Shown: positions 1 to 13,635, counted from the stretch's first letter. The stretch is 64,000 nucleotides of DNA from Echinococcus granulosus (GCF_000524195.1 NW_020170471.1:225800-289799), one strand, 5' to 3'. Translations and numbers: made by a program. Notes: a model not told the origin generated them from the sequence alone.

Positions 1-2126
1 GAATTTTACTTAGCCAAGGTTATTTTTGCCTTTGTTTAAAAAAAATAAAGGACAAAATGTGTGGTGTGGCGAGGGAGGCGAAAAAAACGGGCTAGGGTGG
101 AGGTCGGATGAGGATCTTGCAATTGCCAATCTACCGACATGACGGTGAGAATGACCGACTCGTGAAAAAAGCTCCATTTGATCGCACTTTATGCCAACTT
201 TTAAAGCAATTCTAACCTTTAGAAGGACTTTTAATGAACCAAATTTGGAGATAATTTCCAAGTTGGAATACTACCCGCCTACTCCCCATTGCCGGCTCTG
301 GCACGGTACCTAAGCGGTCATTAATACTTAATGGCCCACTCACCCCTCGTTGCAGCCTCACAAAGCTAAAATTAGCGCCAAATATTTTAACGTAAAAATT
401 AGTCAATTTACTTAAAAAATTCATTTTTTTCCTTTTCGTGTCTGAATGGACAATATTTTCCTCGTTAGAAATACCCTTTCATGGAAAGAAGCACTCCAAC
501 TTCTTTCCCTCACATTTACGGAAAAAAAAACTGTGGCAAATAGGAGGCAAAAGAAAATTTTTAAATGCAATCTGCACAAAAATGGCGTTGGTTAGAGTTG
601 CCTTTTTTTGCCGTTTTTTTGTCGCAGAGACATTTCCATGTCATCGGAGCGACTCCGAAATGGGGACAGAGGGGGTGGGGGCGGGGAAGGGTGAGGAGGG
701 CGAAAGGCGACACCACTAAATGTTTACTAACTCGTTAAGTTATTTGGCTGAGTGAGATTGAAAATGTATCCCCTTTTAAAATTTATTTGGAGGCGGACTC
801 AAAACGAAAAGCTTCTTTTTTAGCTATGTTTTGAGGCAAAGCGAGGTGGAGGGGTTGTTTTACTCCGTCTGAGTTAAGTTGTTCAAAAGGCGGCGCAGAT
901 CGGCAAGGGGAAAAAACCTTCTTTCTATAAAACATAACCAAGAAAATGTGAAAATGTAACGTCGCGGGCTTTTGACTCCTTACAGCTCCGATTTTCTACT
1001 CAGCCGTGTGGTAATCTCTTTCGCGGTCAAACCCTTCCGCTCTGCTTCAGCGAGAACTCAGACCTCTTCAACGCCAAACCTCACCAGCATTTGGCAGACA
1101 TTCCAATCTCGTAGTCTGCAAAGAAGCATTTAATAATGTAGCCTGAGCTCTGACCGCTGAAAATGTTACTAAAGAGGCTGCCTCTGCGAAGACATGTTTA
1201 CCACGTCCTTCACACCCGAAGAAACACGGATGAAAGATTGAACTGCACTGCGGTGGAAATGAGGTGGCAAGGAGGCGCAGATCTGAAATGTCAGCTCTCC
1301 AAGGGAGGAGTCAAATTTAGGCACCATCCGAATGACCAGATGCGCAATTGTCAGTTGCGTTAGGTGTTGTGCCTGACACCTGTCATTCCTGCCAGTTGAA
1401 TGATTTTGCAGCACTTAGAGGCGTAGTCCTTAAAATTGTGTCAGTGTCAAGCGATTTCATGTCAAAATTAATCAGGTGAAGTGGTGGTCACTTTTCAACT
1501 CATTTAACAAAAAAACTGGTATTTAAGTGCTGAAGAGATTTCACACCCTTGACACTTTAAGTGACCATTGACATTGGCAGTTTAATTCCAAACCGACATG
1601 ATTTGAACAATGTGACAATGATTGTTAAAAAAAGTAAATTTGTTGATTGCATTTGCGCTATTACCTTGTCTAAGCAGTTTAAATTGACCGCTACACTGAT
1701 TAACTAGGAAATTAAAACTCACAAATTTACCGGTGGTAAATGCTCATGAAGTGACAAATGAGTGAGAAACACTTTTTCTTCTTTTACGTAGATTCCACGG
1801 CAGTCTTGAGGACCTGATTTTTTGGTTTTCCCCTCCCTCGTTGGTCCTTCAAGCAACTTTGGTAACGCTTAGGATTGAAGAGAAAAGAAAACCCAAAACT
1901 CTTTGAACAGTTCATTTTACTAGTAGGTAAATCTTTTCACTTTTAAATAGTTGAGGACTCGCCATGGAGGTGGTACTGTCGGTATCAAAATGATTTGCTT
2001 CATGTACAAAACTACGCGCCTAAAAGCTCAATTTTTGTGTCCCCTTCAAGGAGGGAGTGGGTGGAGAGGCTGAATGAATGACTGAATGCGAGCCGATGCA
2101 AGTAATGCCTAGGGTGTTGTCAAGCG
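1..2126. other. Intergenic stretch left of the RGS gene
   Basis: No exon, RNA gene or repeat family could be supported here. The open frames are short, overlap one another on both strands and show no recognisable protein. The right part lies just downstream of the RGS stop codon on the minus strand and should hold its 3' UTR. No clear minus-strand AATAAA was found close to that stop. Confidence 0.5.
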
Positions 2127-5100
2127 TCACTCAAAGGGCCTTCGACCCAATGGTAGAGCGCTGACATTGAGAATATTTGGAAGTACACTGTGAATAGATG
2201 TGGCGCCGTGATGGGTGGGTTTACGACGGTGTCGAGGTGATGCACTCTGAGCAGATCTTGAAGTAACCTCTGAGTTTGCTAGGACCGACTTCTTAAAGTT
2301 GAGGAATATTGGAGCACGCAGGAATCTTTGATAGGAGTCCTTTTCCATTAGGGCCTGAATCTTGCGTTGAGCGCTATCAAACAGATGGGCAGTTGGAGTG
2401 GACAGGAGGCTGATTGTCTTTAGGCGAGTTTTTGAGTCAAGATTTACCTAAGATAAAATTTTTTTGTGTTAAATCAAACATGTTGTTTAATAGATTATAA
2501 ACTAAGGGATATTCCCCTCACTTCACGAGGCGACTGAACAGAAAGGTAGAGTTGGTAGATTTTCTGAGATTCCGTGGCAAGCATTTTTGCTGGCAATCGC
2601 CGATATTGCTCACAGGCCTCCCAAAATTGAAGATTTTCTTGGCTGAATTCACTTTCTAGGAACTGTTCGAAGAGCGCCAGACCATCTATAATAGGTACAT
2701 AGATAAATAAACGCTAATTATTTGTTTATCATTCGCCACAGTTTTGATGCCAGAAAATTATTTTGTTCATACGAACAATGCAGTATTTTTTTAATACAAA
2801 ATTCGTCAATTTGATTGGCAATCACCGATTACTTTCTTGTTGTTTTAATCGGCCAATTTGGTGCGAGGCATTTTGGATATTTTGATAAGGAAACAGTTAC
2901 TATTTCAAAGGATAGCTACTTATATGATTGCAAAATTCTCTTAAATCTTCTCTGCAGAATTTTCCACTTTCAAATTTGCAGTCTAAAGACTTGATAGGTG
3001 CTTTTTGTTATTACCAGGTTTTCTGGCAAAGGATTTATAGAACGAGCACAGCCTGCTAAAAATTTCCATAAGATTTTTAAGAAGAAACAATGGGCGTTTT
3101 CGTTTCTGGTGCCTTTGATAAAAAACAGCTTTAAATCAAATAGCAGAATGGAATAAATGTTTAAAAGTATAACATTTTTGGCAAAAATTCCTTTGTTTTA
3201 TGGCATCTTTGTAATACGGTTGGTAACTAATGTGCAAAATCTGCGGGTTTTCTTATTTTAGGTATTATTGCAAAAAAACAAAAGGGTGCTCTACCGCGAC
3301 GGTTTCCTACACACACACATTTTGGTTTATTTACGGTTTACCTTCAGTACTTTATTTGCCGGTCCAATTTCCAGTCTTATTAGTGATTCTCTTCGAACGT
3401 ACTTTGTGCATTTCACCTTGGAATGGGGACAAAGAAGTCACCGGACTGGTCTGACCCTGTTAACTATTAAAGTTGTTTCCGCAGGTTGTAAAACCCATCC
3501 ATTCTGTCTCCGCCCCCCGCCCCTTCTCTAATCAGAAGTTACGGGTAGAAGAAAGTTGTAAATTCCTTCTTTTTCCGGGAAAAGCGTGGGCTGAGAAATT
3601 TATGGCACGGGTGATTGCATTCCCTTTTGGGTGGGGCTGGAGGCCGCCTTTAATGCCCCTACTGACGAGGCTGCAGCATTTGGTACGTCGGTGAGCCTAA
3701 CTTTGTTTTGTCCGACTAAATGGCAAAGCCTTTAAAGAACAGACACTATGATTTTACTAAAGGCATAACTTTGATCTCCTCACGCGCTCTAGCTCTTCCC
3801 TCTTGCTGGACTGTCTGTTACATTCCTACTACGTAGGTATGAGTGCAGTATGGACTTTGCTTACCCCAAAATATCATAAACTCCATAAAAATTCTGAAAA
3901 TTTGGCTTTTTAAAGCTGACGCTTTTGACATTGAAAAGAGGATGATATTGACGCGTTGATTACAGTCGTGGATAAAGAAGAAAATGGGAGGAAATAAGAA
4001 GTTGGCCTTGCAACTGATTTCGAGGCCATGTGATCCACCGCCTTGAAGCAATTATGTCATTTTTTGGGCCCTACTAACCGTTTCGCACGAAGAGAAAAAA
4101 CAAAGTTTGTAGAGGGAATAATTTTCCCCCCAGAGAGAGAGGCTGGGTCACACCGACGACGTTTTACACCGGAAGTACTTACGCGCCCTGCTCCAGTACG
4201 TGAAAGGCACAAATCTTCTGGCAACCCTACGGTTTCCAAAACAAAACTTGTAACGTATATCCTTTTATCCAGGAAAAAATTTCGATTAAAGGGTTGGTTA
4301 GTTCCCCATTTTCTGCCTAATCTTCAGGCTGCAGAAAAAAAAACTGGTTTTTCCAAGAATCGGCAAAACAAGACGTTTTTTCCTACCAGGAGTCCTTTTA
4401 GTTGAGGAGCAATTGACACGTGTATCTTGGCATTTACTGGGCCAGAAAAAAAGAAGGTAAATTAGCCAAACAAAGGGCAATTACCCGAATCATTCAGGAG
4501 GAAATTGAAGTTAGTCTCCCACCGACGTATTTGTTCCGGTGTGACCTTTTTGAGGTGGACCTTTTTAACTCGAAAACTAGCAGCCATATTCTCATCACTG
4601 GAGACCCTTTGAAGGCTTTTCAACGTTGTAGTAGTAGTAGTAGCGCAGAAGGCCTCCGGTACCAAGTCCAACGGCGCCCTACTCGTGGGTAGGACAACGG
4701 GAATGCAATTACGGACGGTGCTTTGAAGCGCCAAAAAAGTGCTGTTATTGGCTATCCGAGCTGGTGAGGCGGCGCTACGCAGCATTGTCATCTCCGAGTG
4801 GGCTTGCAGCTGCACCGGGACAGTATGGGCACGCAGTTTCATCTGAACACCGGGTTGAGGTCTACTTGTCTCTGGGCTGCAATTGAAACAGAAAGTACTT
4901 TGTGAGATGATAGACTTGAGGACTGATAAAAGTTGGAACAACTTTTCCGCTCATTCTTTTTTTTGGTCGGGAAAATAATGTCTTTTGTTTTCTAGATGGC
5001 TTTAAACATCCCACTGTCTTGCTAAATTGGCACTTAGAGACTGTTTCAAGCGCCGACTGTTGTGCACCAAGGAAGCAGGCTGTAGTAAAAATGGATCCTA

Positions 5101-5490
5101 CTTTCCTAAGTAGTTTCCAGGTTATTGCTCTTCATTTAAGAGGTATTTTTTGCCCAAAAATCATTTCCGGTCGTGGGGAGTACAGAAATATCATAAACGT
5201 AGGGGAAAAGGGCGAGGTGAATCCGAAGGGAGGACAAAAAGCGGGACTTCAGCAAGTCAAAACACCGAAAAGCGATTTCTTCCCCCAAAAAAGAGCTTTA
5301 ATCATCCACTTGTGTATAAATAATATTTTTAAGAAAATGTGGAGGTCAAAGCGGTGCAATCGGCCTCACCTCGGTGAGTTGCGTGGCCGATTCATTGCAC
5401 GAGGTGTGAGCCAAGTGGCGGCGGTGGCGGTGCTAGTAGTGTCGTCAACGCCATGCAGACCTGAACTGGGTGTGTGTAAGAGGCGCAGAT
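2127..5490 (-). CDS. R4-type regulator of G-protein signalling (3' exons; 5' end unresolved)
   Basis: RGS domain proteins accelerate GTP hydrolysis by G-alpha subunits at the membrane. Minus-strand exons 5490-5370, 4876-4485, 2685-2522 and 2447-2127 join in consistent phase, giving 331 C-terminal residues. The RGS domain starts late in the second of these exons (VTPEQIRRW) and fills the last two. It contains GLALFEQFLESEFSQENLQF, the loop EVNLDS and MEKDSYQRFLR, which look like the R4 group (RGS3/4/8) rather than R7. The Glu-Asn, Asn and Asp/Arg contacts for G-alpha are all present. About 50 residues, basic in their first half, follow the domain. Ahead of it lies a low-complexity linker with a poly-Thr run. 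Introns are 493, 1799 and 74 bp. The first listed exon begins mid-codon, so at least one upstream exon exists; no GGL or DEP domain was found. Confidence 0.85.
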
Positions 5491-8400
5491 CTACAAGTTA
5501 GTGGGTTCCCTAATCCTCTCGCCTCCCTTTCCCTTGTCCAACATCCCCTTCAACCCGCACCCTCACCCCCCCGCGCCAAAGTGAGTGGGATTCTCAGCAC
5601 ACATTGGTCTATCGTCTCGGCCAATGACCGCACTCCGTCATTGTAGTCACCCAGCCCCATGAAGAACCGATGTGTATCATGTCGCCTATTCAGTTAGAGC
5701 GATAAAAGCATCACATAATCATACTAGCTTTGGAAAGTGTTTCGAAATACGCTGAATAGAGTGTCGCATTTTTTTTCCATTAGGGGTTCAATTATGAAGG
5801 GGACAAAGTGATCCAATGGAGAGGGAGCATATTACCATATTTGGATATCTCTTGCCTCGGCTGTGGGAGTGGCGGAAATAGGTGTGGTTAGGTATGAAAA
5901 GAATTCACTGGATAAAGTAGGTGAAGAACTTAGATATGTCAGAATAACTGATTTGTTGACTTCAAGTAAATTCCCTTTCTATTTTCAGTTATCATGATGG
6001 TGTCAAAATTTGACCTTTAAAAGAGGACGGGAAAGAAGTAAGGATCTCTGGTCCTATTTTAGGCGAAGGAGACTGACAAGGTGGTGAACGTTGAAGCTTA
6101 TGACTATGTGACATTCATTTGGTTTAGCAACTTCCATTGTGAAATACTTTGTCCGGTTTACGCTGCTCTACACTAAATATTGCTGTCGATATGTCGAGAT
6201 TGGAGAAGATCTTTGCCACGTAATGGATGTAATTTGAGAATGTGGGTGCGGGGATACGTAGGTGGGACCGCATCTCCAAAAGTCCTCACACTGACTGTGG
6301 TGCGTTCTGTCAAACAGAGGCCACACCATTTCTTTTGTGTAAAAACTCTTCTAATTCATCACATAAAGTAGACAACCTCGAAAGTCACAGCCATCAGTTT
6401 TGGCTGAGCTTTGAATGACCACAAGAAGCTTTTTCGTTCTCAAGCACCTCTATCCGAAGCTATTCGTCTCAAGACGACTAACAATCTTGAACCACCATTT
6501 TACTTTCGGTTATTCCTTTCTACTATATTTTAAATTAAGTACAATGGATCCCTACTTTAAAATTTACCTTTTGAGCATTCATCTATAAAAAGAAAAGAAA
6601 TTTGTCTCAAATTTTAATTTAATTGACGCGTCAGCTTTTTTAGTTGGGTGGGGCGGGGGGTCTTAAATGCCGTGGATGGGTCCACTTGTTAGCTTCCATT
6701 GCGCCCTCCGGCAGTTAAGGGCAATGACAATATTTCGTGGACATTTACGAGCACACTGAAAAGTAAAAGTTGTTTCTTATTTATTTCGTTTTACAAAAAA
6801 ACCAACTAAATCAGCTTTTGCCCTACACTTGGTCGAAGGCTTCTGCCAGGTAAAAGGCGGGTTTTAATATTGTTGACTTTATCTGCTGATTTAATGGAGT
6901 AAATGGCAAATTTACCCTCTAAATTTTGTTAGAATATTTTTAAAAGAAGACGTCTTGCAAATTGCTATGAGTGCAGAAAAATTGCGGCCCTCCGGGTTTC
7001 CCTCCCAAGCGGCAGACGGCCCCATCGGAGGAGAAGAGTGGGACTGAGGGGCCATCCATCCCAGGAGCGCGGAGATGACCCACGAGAGGTTGAAGAGTAC
7101 GATTGGATAAATAGGTAGTTGAAGAGATGCATTGGATGCTTTTAATCCATCTCCTCCAACTACCATCAAATCGCTCCGGCTGGAGTGGGTGGGTTTGATT
7201 CTCGGAGTAAAAGCGCGGCTTGTCACTTTCGGTGGATGCACAATTTTGCACTTCTCGCATACCACGCACTGGCGATTCACCGCCCACGGCTATTGGAAGG
7301 AATGTTGACCTGACAGCAGGGCCTTTTTTTGACAAAATGCGCCAAACGAAGTGCCTTTATAGGGACAAAATTCAGTCCCCTCATTCCACACCAACTCCTT
7401 TTGCCTATCAAACAGCCAGGGTCATGGGTTCGAGTTCCAACTCCGTAATAACCCTAATGTGTAATATTACTTTAGGCTGAGTGGCTCAGGTATGCCTTCA
7501 GTTGTAAGTTTTCACAAATTTGACCAATCTGAGGTCTTAGCCTCCGGCGGTGGCTGCTTCTCCTTGGTAATGTAACCATTTGGGCATTTTATTTTGTTTA
7601 GACCGGATTGCCTTACCATCAGCACAAGCCAAATGCATGTAAAAGCCTGCGCAGCTGGACACACGATCAAAACAAGCCCCGACTTGTTATATAACTGCGC
7701 AATTTGTCTGTTTACTGTTTAAACTAATCCGCTTTATTTCCCACGCAACTTTTCAAAAGGACTTGATATGAAACTTAGGTGTTCAAGCCGATTATGTTCT
7801 CTTTAAGACGTCACATCCTAGCCATAAAAGTTACCTGACACTTACACGTTTCTTAATGTTTGCTACAAAAACATTATTAGCATAAGGTATAAAAGTACAT
7901 TTAAACACTGCAGATGTTCACACACAGAGTGAGAGAAAAAGAGGAAGACAAAGAAGCCGTAACCCACACAAATAACGTTTGCCTTTAACAGAAGAAATCC
8001 CAAAGTGTGGTCCGGTACCTTGTGGAATATAACACCTCAAAACAAAACAAACTTCCGAACTTTTACACGTTGGACTGCACAATCGGGGTGTGGAGGGGGC
8101 TAATAATCAAGAGTCTGAGTCTAATATGGAGACAATGCGAGAATTAATAAAAGGCAGATTTTCTCCCTCTACCTTTTGTAGCTCTCTTCATATTTTGATA
8201 ACTTACGTAAGTGTCCAATAAATGACAAGTGTACTCATGTAGAACATTTTTACAAAAAAAGGAAAGTACGAGAAAAAGTCACCTTGTCAACTTGTCAGGG
8301 GACGGGGTAGGAATTGTGGGGTGGGGGAGGGATGAAAATGTTTGCCCTAAAGGGTTACAAAAAAATGATTTAAAAGCTAGAAATCCCACCATGACCTTCT

Positions 8401-11400
8401 TTTCCCTACATTAAGGAGCTCTATAACACCAAGTATTTCAGCGCCACCGGTTGCTGGTAGCACATTAATCTTGTAGTACTTTGGTATCCAGCCCCTTGTG
8501 TTTTCCCCCCGCGGCCAAAGTCCCATTGGTCGTGAGTGGTACGTTTTGCTACGGCAACTTTAGGCGTCTCGTTTAACTTCCTCATATTCTTACATCAAAC
8601 GTTGTTTGAAAGACATCCAGGGTTACTACGGACTACGCTACACATCAAGGGTTGCAGAACTCTGCCTTATAGGTCGAGTTCCTTCTCCTACCTCACAAAA
8701 AATCGTTTTTTGCAAGCTAGTTTAAAACCACCAAATGCGGACAGCTTTTATCAAAAATGAATGAGCATTCTGCGTTTTAACCTTCAGATTTGTTTAAATC
8801 CTGCGCGCCCTTGAGGCGGTCGCTAATCCGGTTAAGCTGCGGAAAATTGGTCAGGAGATTATTTCACTCAGAAGCTATTTGCATTTCCCGTACTCATTAA
8901 AAGTATTTTTTATTACAAAAGAGTACAGAAAAAAAGTTAACTAGGCTATTTCTTATGGTAATGGGCCTGATTCTCACTTTACAAGGACCGAATCACGTAG
9001 ACGAAATAATTGTTTACGCTGTTGTCGTTTCTTGTCAATTCCCTGCTCGCGTGTTTAACCGTCATGCTAGTTGCTTGCGTGTACTTCATCCAACAAAAAA
9101 AAAGAGGAAATTTCAAAACCTCTTCGACTCATTTTTGTTCCCCTCCTTCCCGCTTTTTGTTAGGAAAGTACTATGGAGTTGAGCCTCTTCCTACCCTTTA
9201 AGCAAATAATTTTTCCTTTAGAAATTCACAATTTTAAAGGCAAAATATCCACCGGTTTCAATAGATACGCATTTGGGAAAATATTTTATCCGACTTAATT
9301 GACCGTTGGAGCACAATTAGAAATGGAAGCGCGCACTTTGGTTGAGTGAAACAATTAAATGAAATATCACAAATTTCTATTGTATATGCAAATATGACTC
9401 CACTTTCAAATTAAAATTTGCACCTTCTAGTTAATGCATTGTGATCTAAGTTAGACACAAACGGCCCCACTTTATGACTCCCAAAGTTTTGGAGCCCTTA
9501 CGCAGTTAAAAAAGGCTGAACTCTATTTTACAGGGCCCTATACTGGTTTATTGGGAATAAACTGCATAATGAGGGTCATTTATCCTGCTTGTCATTCATC
9601 CTGCCCTTCCTGCATCTCAGCCATCTTTAGGTTGTAGCCAAAAGGCACCAATCAAATTTGCGTTGTAATTGGGATGATTTGGGACTAGGTATAAGTTAGC
9701 TTCTGAATAAGGGGATTTAGACATGCATCTGCGTACATTGCAACAAAGGTGTGGGCAAAGTGACGTGTTTTTCACTATCATAGTGGGCCGTTATAGGTCA
9801 TTTCTCTTTGGCCAGTAAGAGGGCGCAAAAGGACTGCTCTCATTTTATTGGTCAATTTGTGTTAATGTGATAGGCGTGCATTTAAAGGTCATTGGGATCA
9901 AATAGATCAATGTTTATTGACAACTTTTGGCCCTTATACAACAGAATTTTCTTACAGAAATTCCGAATCGGGAGTCAGCACGTCTCAAATGCTTTAAAAC
10001 AACCCGATGGAAGCTTGTTAACATGGCAATGCTAAAATAAAAGAGGGTGGTAAATTAATTAATAGAAGGTAAAAATAGCGGTAAGAAACTAGTAAAATAG
10101 GGTAGTTGTACGCGAGATCCAAAGATTTACTGTAAATTGAAAAAAGGTGGATAAAAAATTACCTAAGGTTTTTATGAGGACTTAATTCATAAGTTTTCGA
10201 GGATTTTATTTTGAGAGGAAAATTTTGCATTCGATGGAAGATCGACTAATTTGAAGAAGCAGTGATAATGCAAGTTGTTTCGGTGCCATTCCTTCGTCAG
10301 TGTGCGTGACAAAGGGAATCTCTGCAATGTGACTGCGGACTAAAGAACCACCTTAAGTCAGGGAGCAATTTCCTCTGGTGAGAATTTTCAAAAGTTCTGA
10401 CCATATTTCTGGCGGAACCTTTTTTGATCCATGTATTCATTCCAAATTAAACCAATTTAGAATCATTTCCACTAATGCCATTATAGTATCCTTCTGCATT
10501 GTTTAGATTTAAGTCACCCTTAAACGCCGGATATCAATAGGGAGTAATATCGTAAAAAATTTGTAGGGATATATTGTCATCTCGCGAGCAATTACAGTTG
10601 ATTTTTTAACGACAAATATGAGGGCAAAGTTAAAACCGTTTGACGTGTATCGTTTGAAGTCAACTGAAATTTAGTACTCAAGCAAAAGTAAATTCGACCA
10701 TTATTCGTTCTCGGCTTTGGTGAGCTACGTGAATTAAACCAAGTGCAGTTTTATTTAGAAGACATTATTGAGGTTGTGATACCATTAAATTCTTTGTTAA
10801 AAGAGGTTAAAACTGGGGTGTAAATACTGGAGACGGTCATTGTCAATGTTTTTCAGTCAAAAGGGCAAAGTTAAGGCCGGATCTACTTGAAGGAATTCGA
10901 CTTAATATTTGAGTGAAAAAATATGCATTTTGCTGAGTTTTGACATGTTGGCAACATTGGCTGCACTTGTGTTAAAAGTGTGGCTTAACTGTTTTGGTCA
11001 GACGCATATCACTCAAATGTAAAATGACTAAAAGCGAACTACCGATAAAATTAATTTTAGATGGTGAATTGGGGGCTACAGACTTTGAGCACACAGTTAA
11101 TACACACTTTGTCGAACGCATAAAGTGCCATCTGTTGGGTTTCCGGTTAAAGTCGTTAAATTGCACTAACATATTGGATACGTGTGAGCTATTTATAGGC
11201 TCGAAGATAAGCACTTTAGTTTAAAATGCGGCGCGTTGCTAAAGAAAGGCAAAGCCGTCTTCTTATATGATTAAAAAATGATTGAATTGCAAAGAACTAA
11301 AGAGCGACGACAAATGTTGAACCAGGAGAGGCATGTGGTAAAAGGAGGGTCATTGCTGTGTAGGGGGATGAGTATATCAATCCTAACTGTCTAAATTTTA

Positions 11401-12149
11401 ACTTAAAATTTATGACAGGTAAGCAAGAAAGCGCGACATCCTCAAGTGATGAAACTGAAAATGGCTGTCAGAGTATAAGGCGGTGTAGGCAAGTGGAAAT
11501 CAAATGGGTGGTCAAGCTGTCCACATTCGTAGTTACATTGGCAATTCCATGATAAAAAGAACGATGTTGTACACTTCATTAAAAAATCAACCCATGCGCA
11601 ATAGCCACCACATTTTTTTGCAAAGCAGCACAAATAACTCAGTGTTTTCAATCTCGATGGAAGTATGCCTCATGCAATGAAACTGTTTTATTATGACGGT
11701 TTGTAAAAAACCCACTTCAAAGATAAATTGCCGATAAAAGCACTTCATATCGCTGATGTCATAGAACATTTTTGAGCTAGCAAATATGCTTGATGAATAA
11801 GTATAGTGTAACATATAAACTTGGCCAAGTTAATCCCATGAAATATAGTTACGCAAATCATGCGCTACATGTCTTAGGTAGTGACTAGAATAGCTCTAAT
11901 TTAACACGTTTTTAATTTTTTGTTGTGTTTATGTTTAAAGATAATTAGATTTCATGTTTTACGTAGTTAGCCATCCACGGCCAATAATGTTTATTTGACT
12001 CGAACCTTATTACCGTCTCTATTTCGACCTTGGCAAACCTAATAAATTTTATGCTTTCGGCATCTAAGCTCTTCACAAGTTTATGCCAACCACAGTTTTC
12101 AGGAGTTATAACTACTCGGTAATTGTCAACATTTTAACAAATGCTAAAG
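5491..12149. other. Region holding unresolved 5' exons of the RGS gene (-) and of the voltage-sensor gene (+)
   Basis: The two flanking genes diverge and both start mid-codon at their first recognisable exon, so further exons must lie in or beyond this stretch. Two overlapping minus-strand frames at 6912-7335 (122 and 131 codons, neither with a convincing domain) are weak candidates for an RGS upstream exon. A TATA-like TATAAAAG lies at 7888-7895 (+) with no gene attached. Nothing else could be supported. Confidence 0.4.
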
Positions 12150-13533
12150 ATCGCAATTGGTTGACCCCACTAAAATATCTTTCAATGCCCTCGTAGAAGT
12201 AATAATTTTCCTATCTGTTATGGTCGTTGGTAATACTGGAGTGCTCTTGACCCTCCACAATCTCAAGATTACAAGTAATTTACTTACTATTTAGTAGGTT
12301 AAGATCCCTCTGTCATATTTCTAGCGGCAGATAATGAACCGCACTACACAAACCCATTCTCCACTGCTGATATTTTATTCACCATATCATTTATTATCTG
12401 CGCACTTTTTACTGCAGAAGTAAGACATCTACTTGCTACAAATTTTAGGTTGTTATACGACTTTTAATAACTGGTCGACGCGTTATAAGACTCCCCATTG
12501 ACGTAAGAGAATTCTGATTCATTGTAACAACTTACTACAATTTGCGAGAGCTCACAGAGTGAATCTATTTACTTTTTGCTTTTTAAGCCTAGTTTATGCA
12601 CAATTTTCTAAGGTGTCATAAAACGAGTAGTGCCAATTTTTTAGGCTTATCTTAAGTAATTTTACGATACAATACTTTAGTTAAAATTTGTGGGTACTAG
12701 ACCATACCATTGTGCTGACGATAATTATCATTCTCTTGAATTACTTAGATTATAGATGCTACTGTTGTATTTGCAATTCTTGGCGTGATTGTATGGTGTT
12801 GCATAGTCAAACCTCACCCATTTATCTCTGATGTGACTTTGTTGGCTGTTTACCTTCGCTTTGTGAGACTCCCACGTTTGTGCTGCGGTAAGACGTCTAA
12901 ATTTCCTGTTTTAAAAATGCGCTTCCCTTGTACGATGTCGAAGCTGAGACTAAGGCTTTGATCATACCCTATAGGATTAACCTCTTTGGAAAGCATTCAG
13001 TATAGAGCAACGGTTGCCCACTATCAGCAGGACGAATCGTTTCGCCAGCACAACCTTAACTCCATGCAGCATCGACTGGACATTAATGAATTGGAATTGC
13101 AGCAGCTGCGTCAATACGTCTATGCAAACCGCGGTTTGGTGCCTCCGGACTGCTTGTCTCACGATTTCAGCACAAACAGCGAAACAGTAGATTCTGATCA
13201 GTTCTGCCGACTTCATGACGATCTTCAAGATCTTCGATGCTGCCCATTAAACGAGGAGCCTGATGAAGAGTCCGGCTCTGGTATGTCGAAATTTTCTGAG
13301 TCCAGTTACTCTATCATGAGAATATGCTGTACTATGATTTGGTGCCTTTAGCCGAATCCGGTGAGGACAATTTGGCCTTTAATTTGACTTGTGGAGAAAA
13401 AAATGAAGACCGAGTCCAAGCCTGGATAGAGAATTGCATCCAAGATACGGTATGTTTACTTTTTAGGGAATGGTTTAATATCCAGGTGCAATTATTCCTG
13501 CGTCTTCAAAGTGCAAATACAACCGCACTTTAA
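12150..13533 (+). CDS. Voltage-sensor-domain protein, Hv1/TMEM266-like (5' end unresolved)
   Basis: Seven exons fit in phase: 12150-12274, 12325-12419, 12449-12502, 12749-12887, 12975-13280, 13352-13449 and 13486-13533 (TAA), giving at least 287 residues. Four membrane helices are visible. S1 is VEVIIFLSVMVVGNTGVLL. S2 is DILFTISFIICALFTAE, with the conserved Glu at its end. S3 is IIDATVVFAILGVIVWCCI, with the conserved Asp. S4 is LRFVRLPRLCC, with Arg every third residue. There is no pore helix pair. A coiled-coil-like segment follows (LNSMQHRLDINELELQQLRQ), then an acidic tail. This order (S1-S4 then coiled coil) is that of the proton channel Hv1 and of TMEM266. At the S1 position of the Hv1 selectivity Asp I read a hydrophobic residue, so proton conduction is doubtful. 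One intron is only 29 bp. An upstream exon with the start is missing. Confidence 0.72.
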
Positions 13534-13629
13534 TTACTTGACTTCCAACCTAGGCTCAAGAATGATTACTTGGATCATAAGAGCTAGATCATTTTGAAGT
13601 TATACGCGAAAAACCTAAGAGCTGCATCA

Positions 13630-13635
13630 AATAAA
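13630..13635 (+). terminator. Poly(A) signal AATAAA for the voltage-sensor gene
   Basis: A canonical AATAAA lies about 100 nt after the TAA at 13531-13533, a normal distance for a short 3' UTR. Confidence 0.6.

Noticed and set aside
2151..2161. tRNA A-box-like TGGTAGAGCGC
   Set aside because: It lies within the last RGS coding exon on the other strand and has no B box following.
2127..5490. First reading of the RGS gene as an R7-type protein with GGL and DEP domains
   Set aside because: The EVNLDS and MEKDSYQRFLR blocks fit the R4 group better and no GGL or DEP sequence was found upstream.
6912..7335. Two overlapping minus-strand frames of 122 and 131 codons
   Set aside because: Neither shows a known domain or a clear join to the RGS exon at 5490; listed only as a weak possibility for an upstream exon.
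7426..7438. tRNA B-box-like GGGTTCGAGTTCC
   Set aside because: No matching A box at the right distance and no cloverleaf could be folded; at most a fragment of a tRNA-derived repeat.
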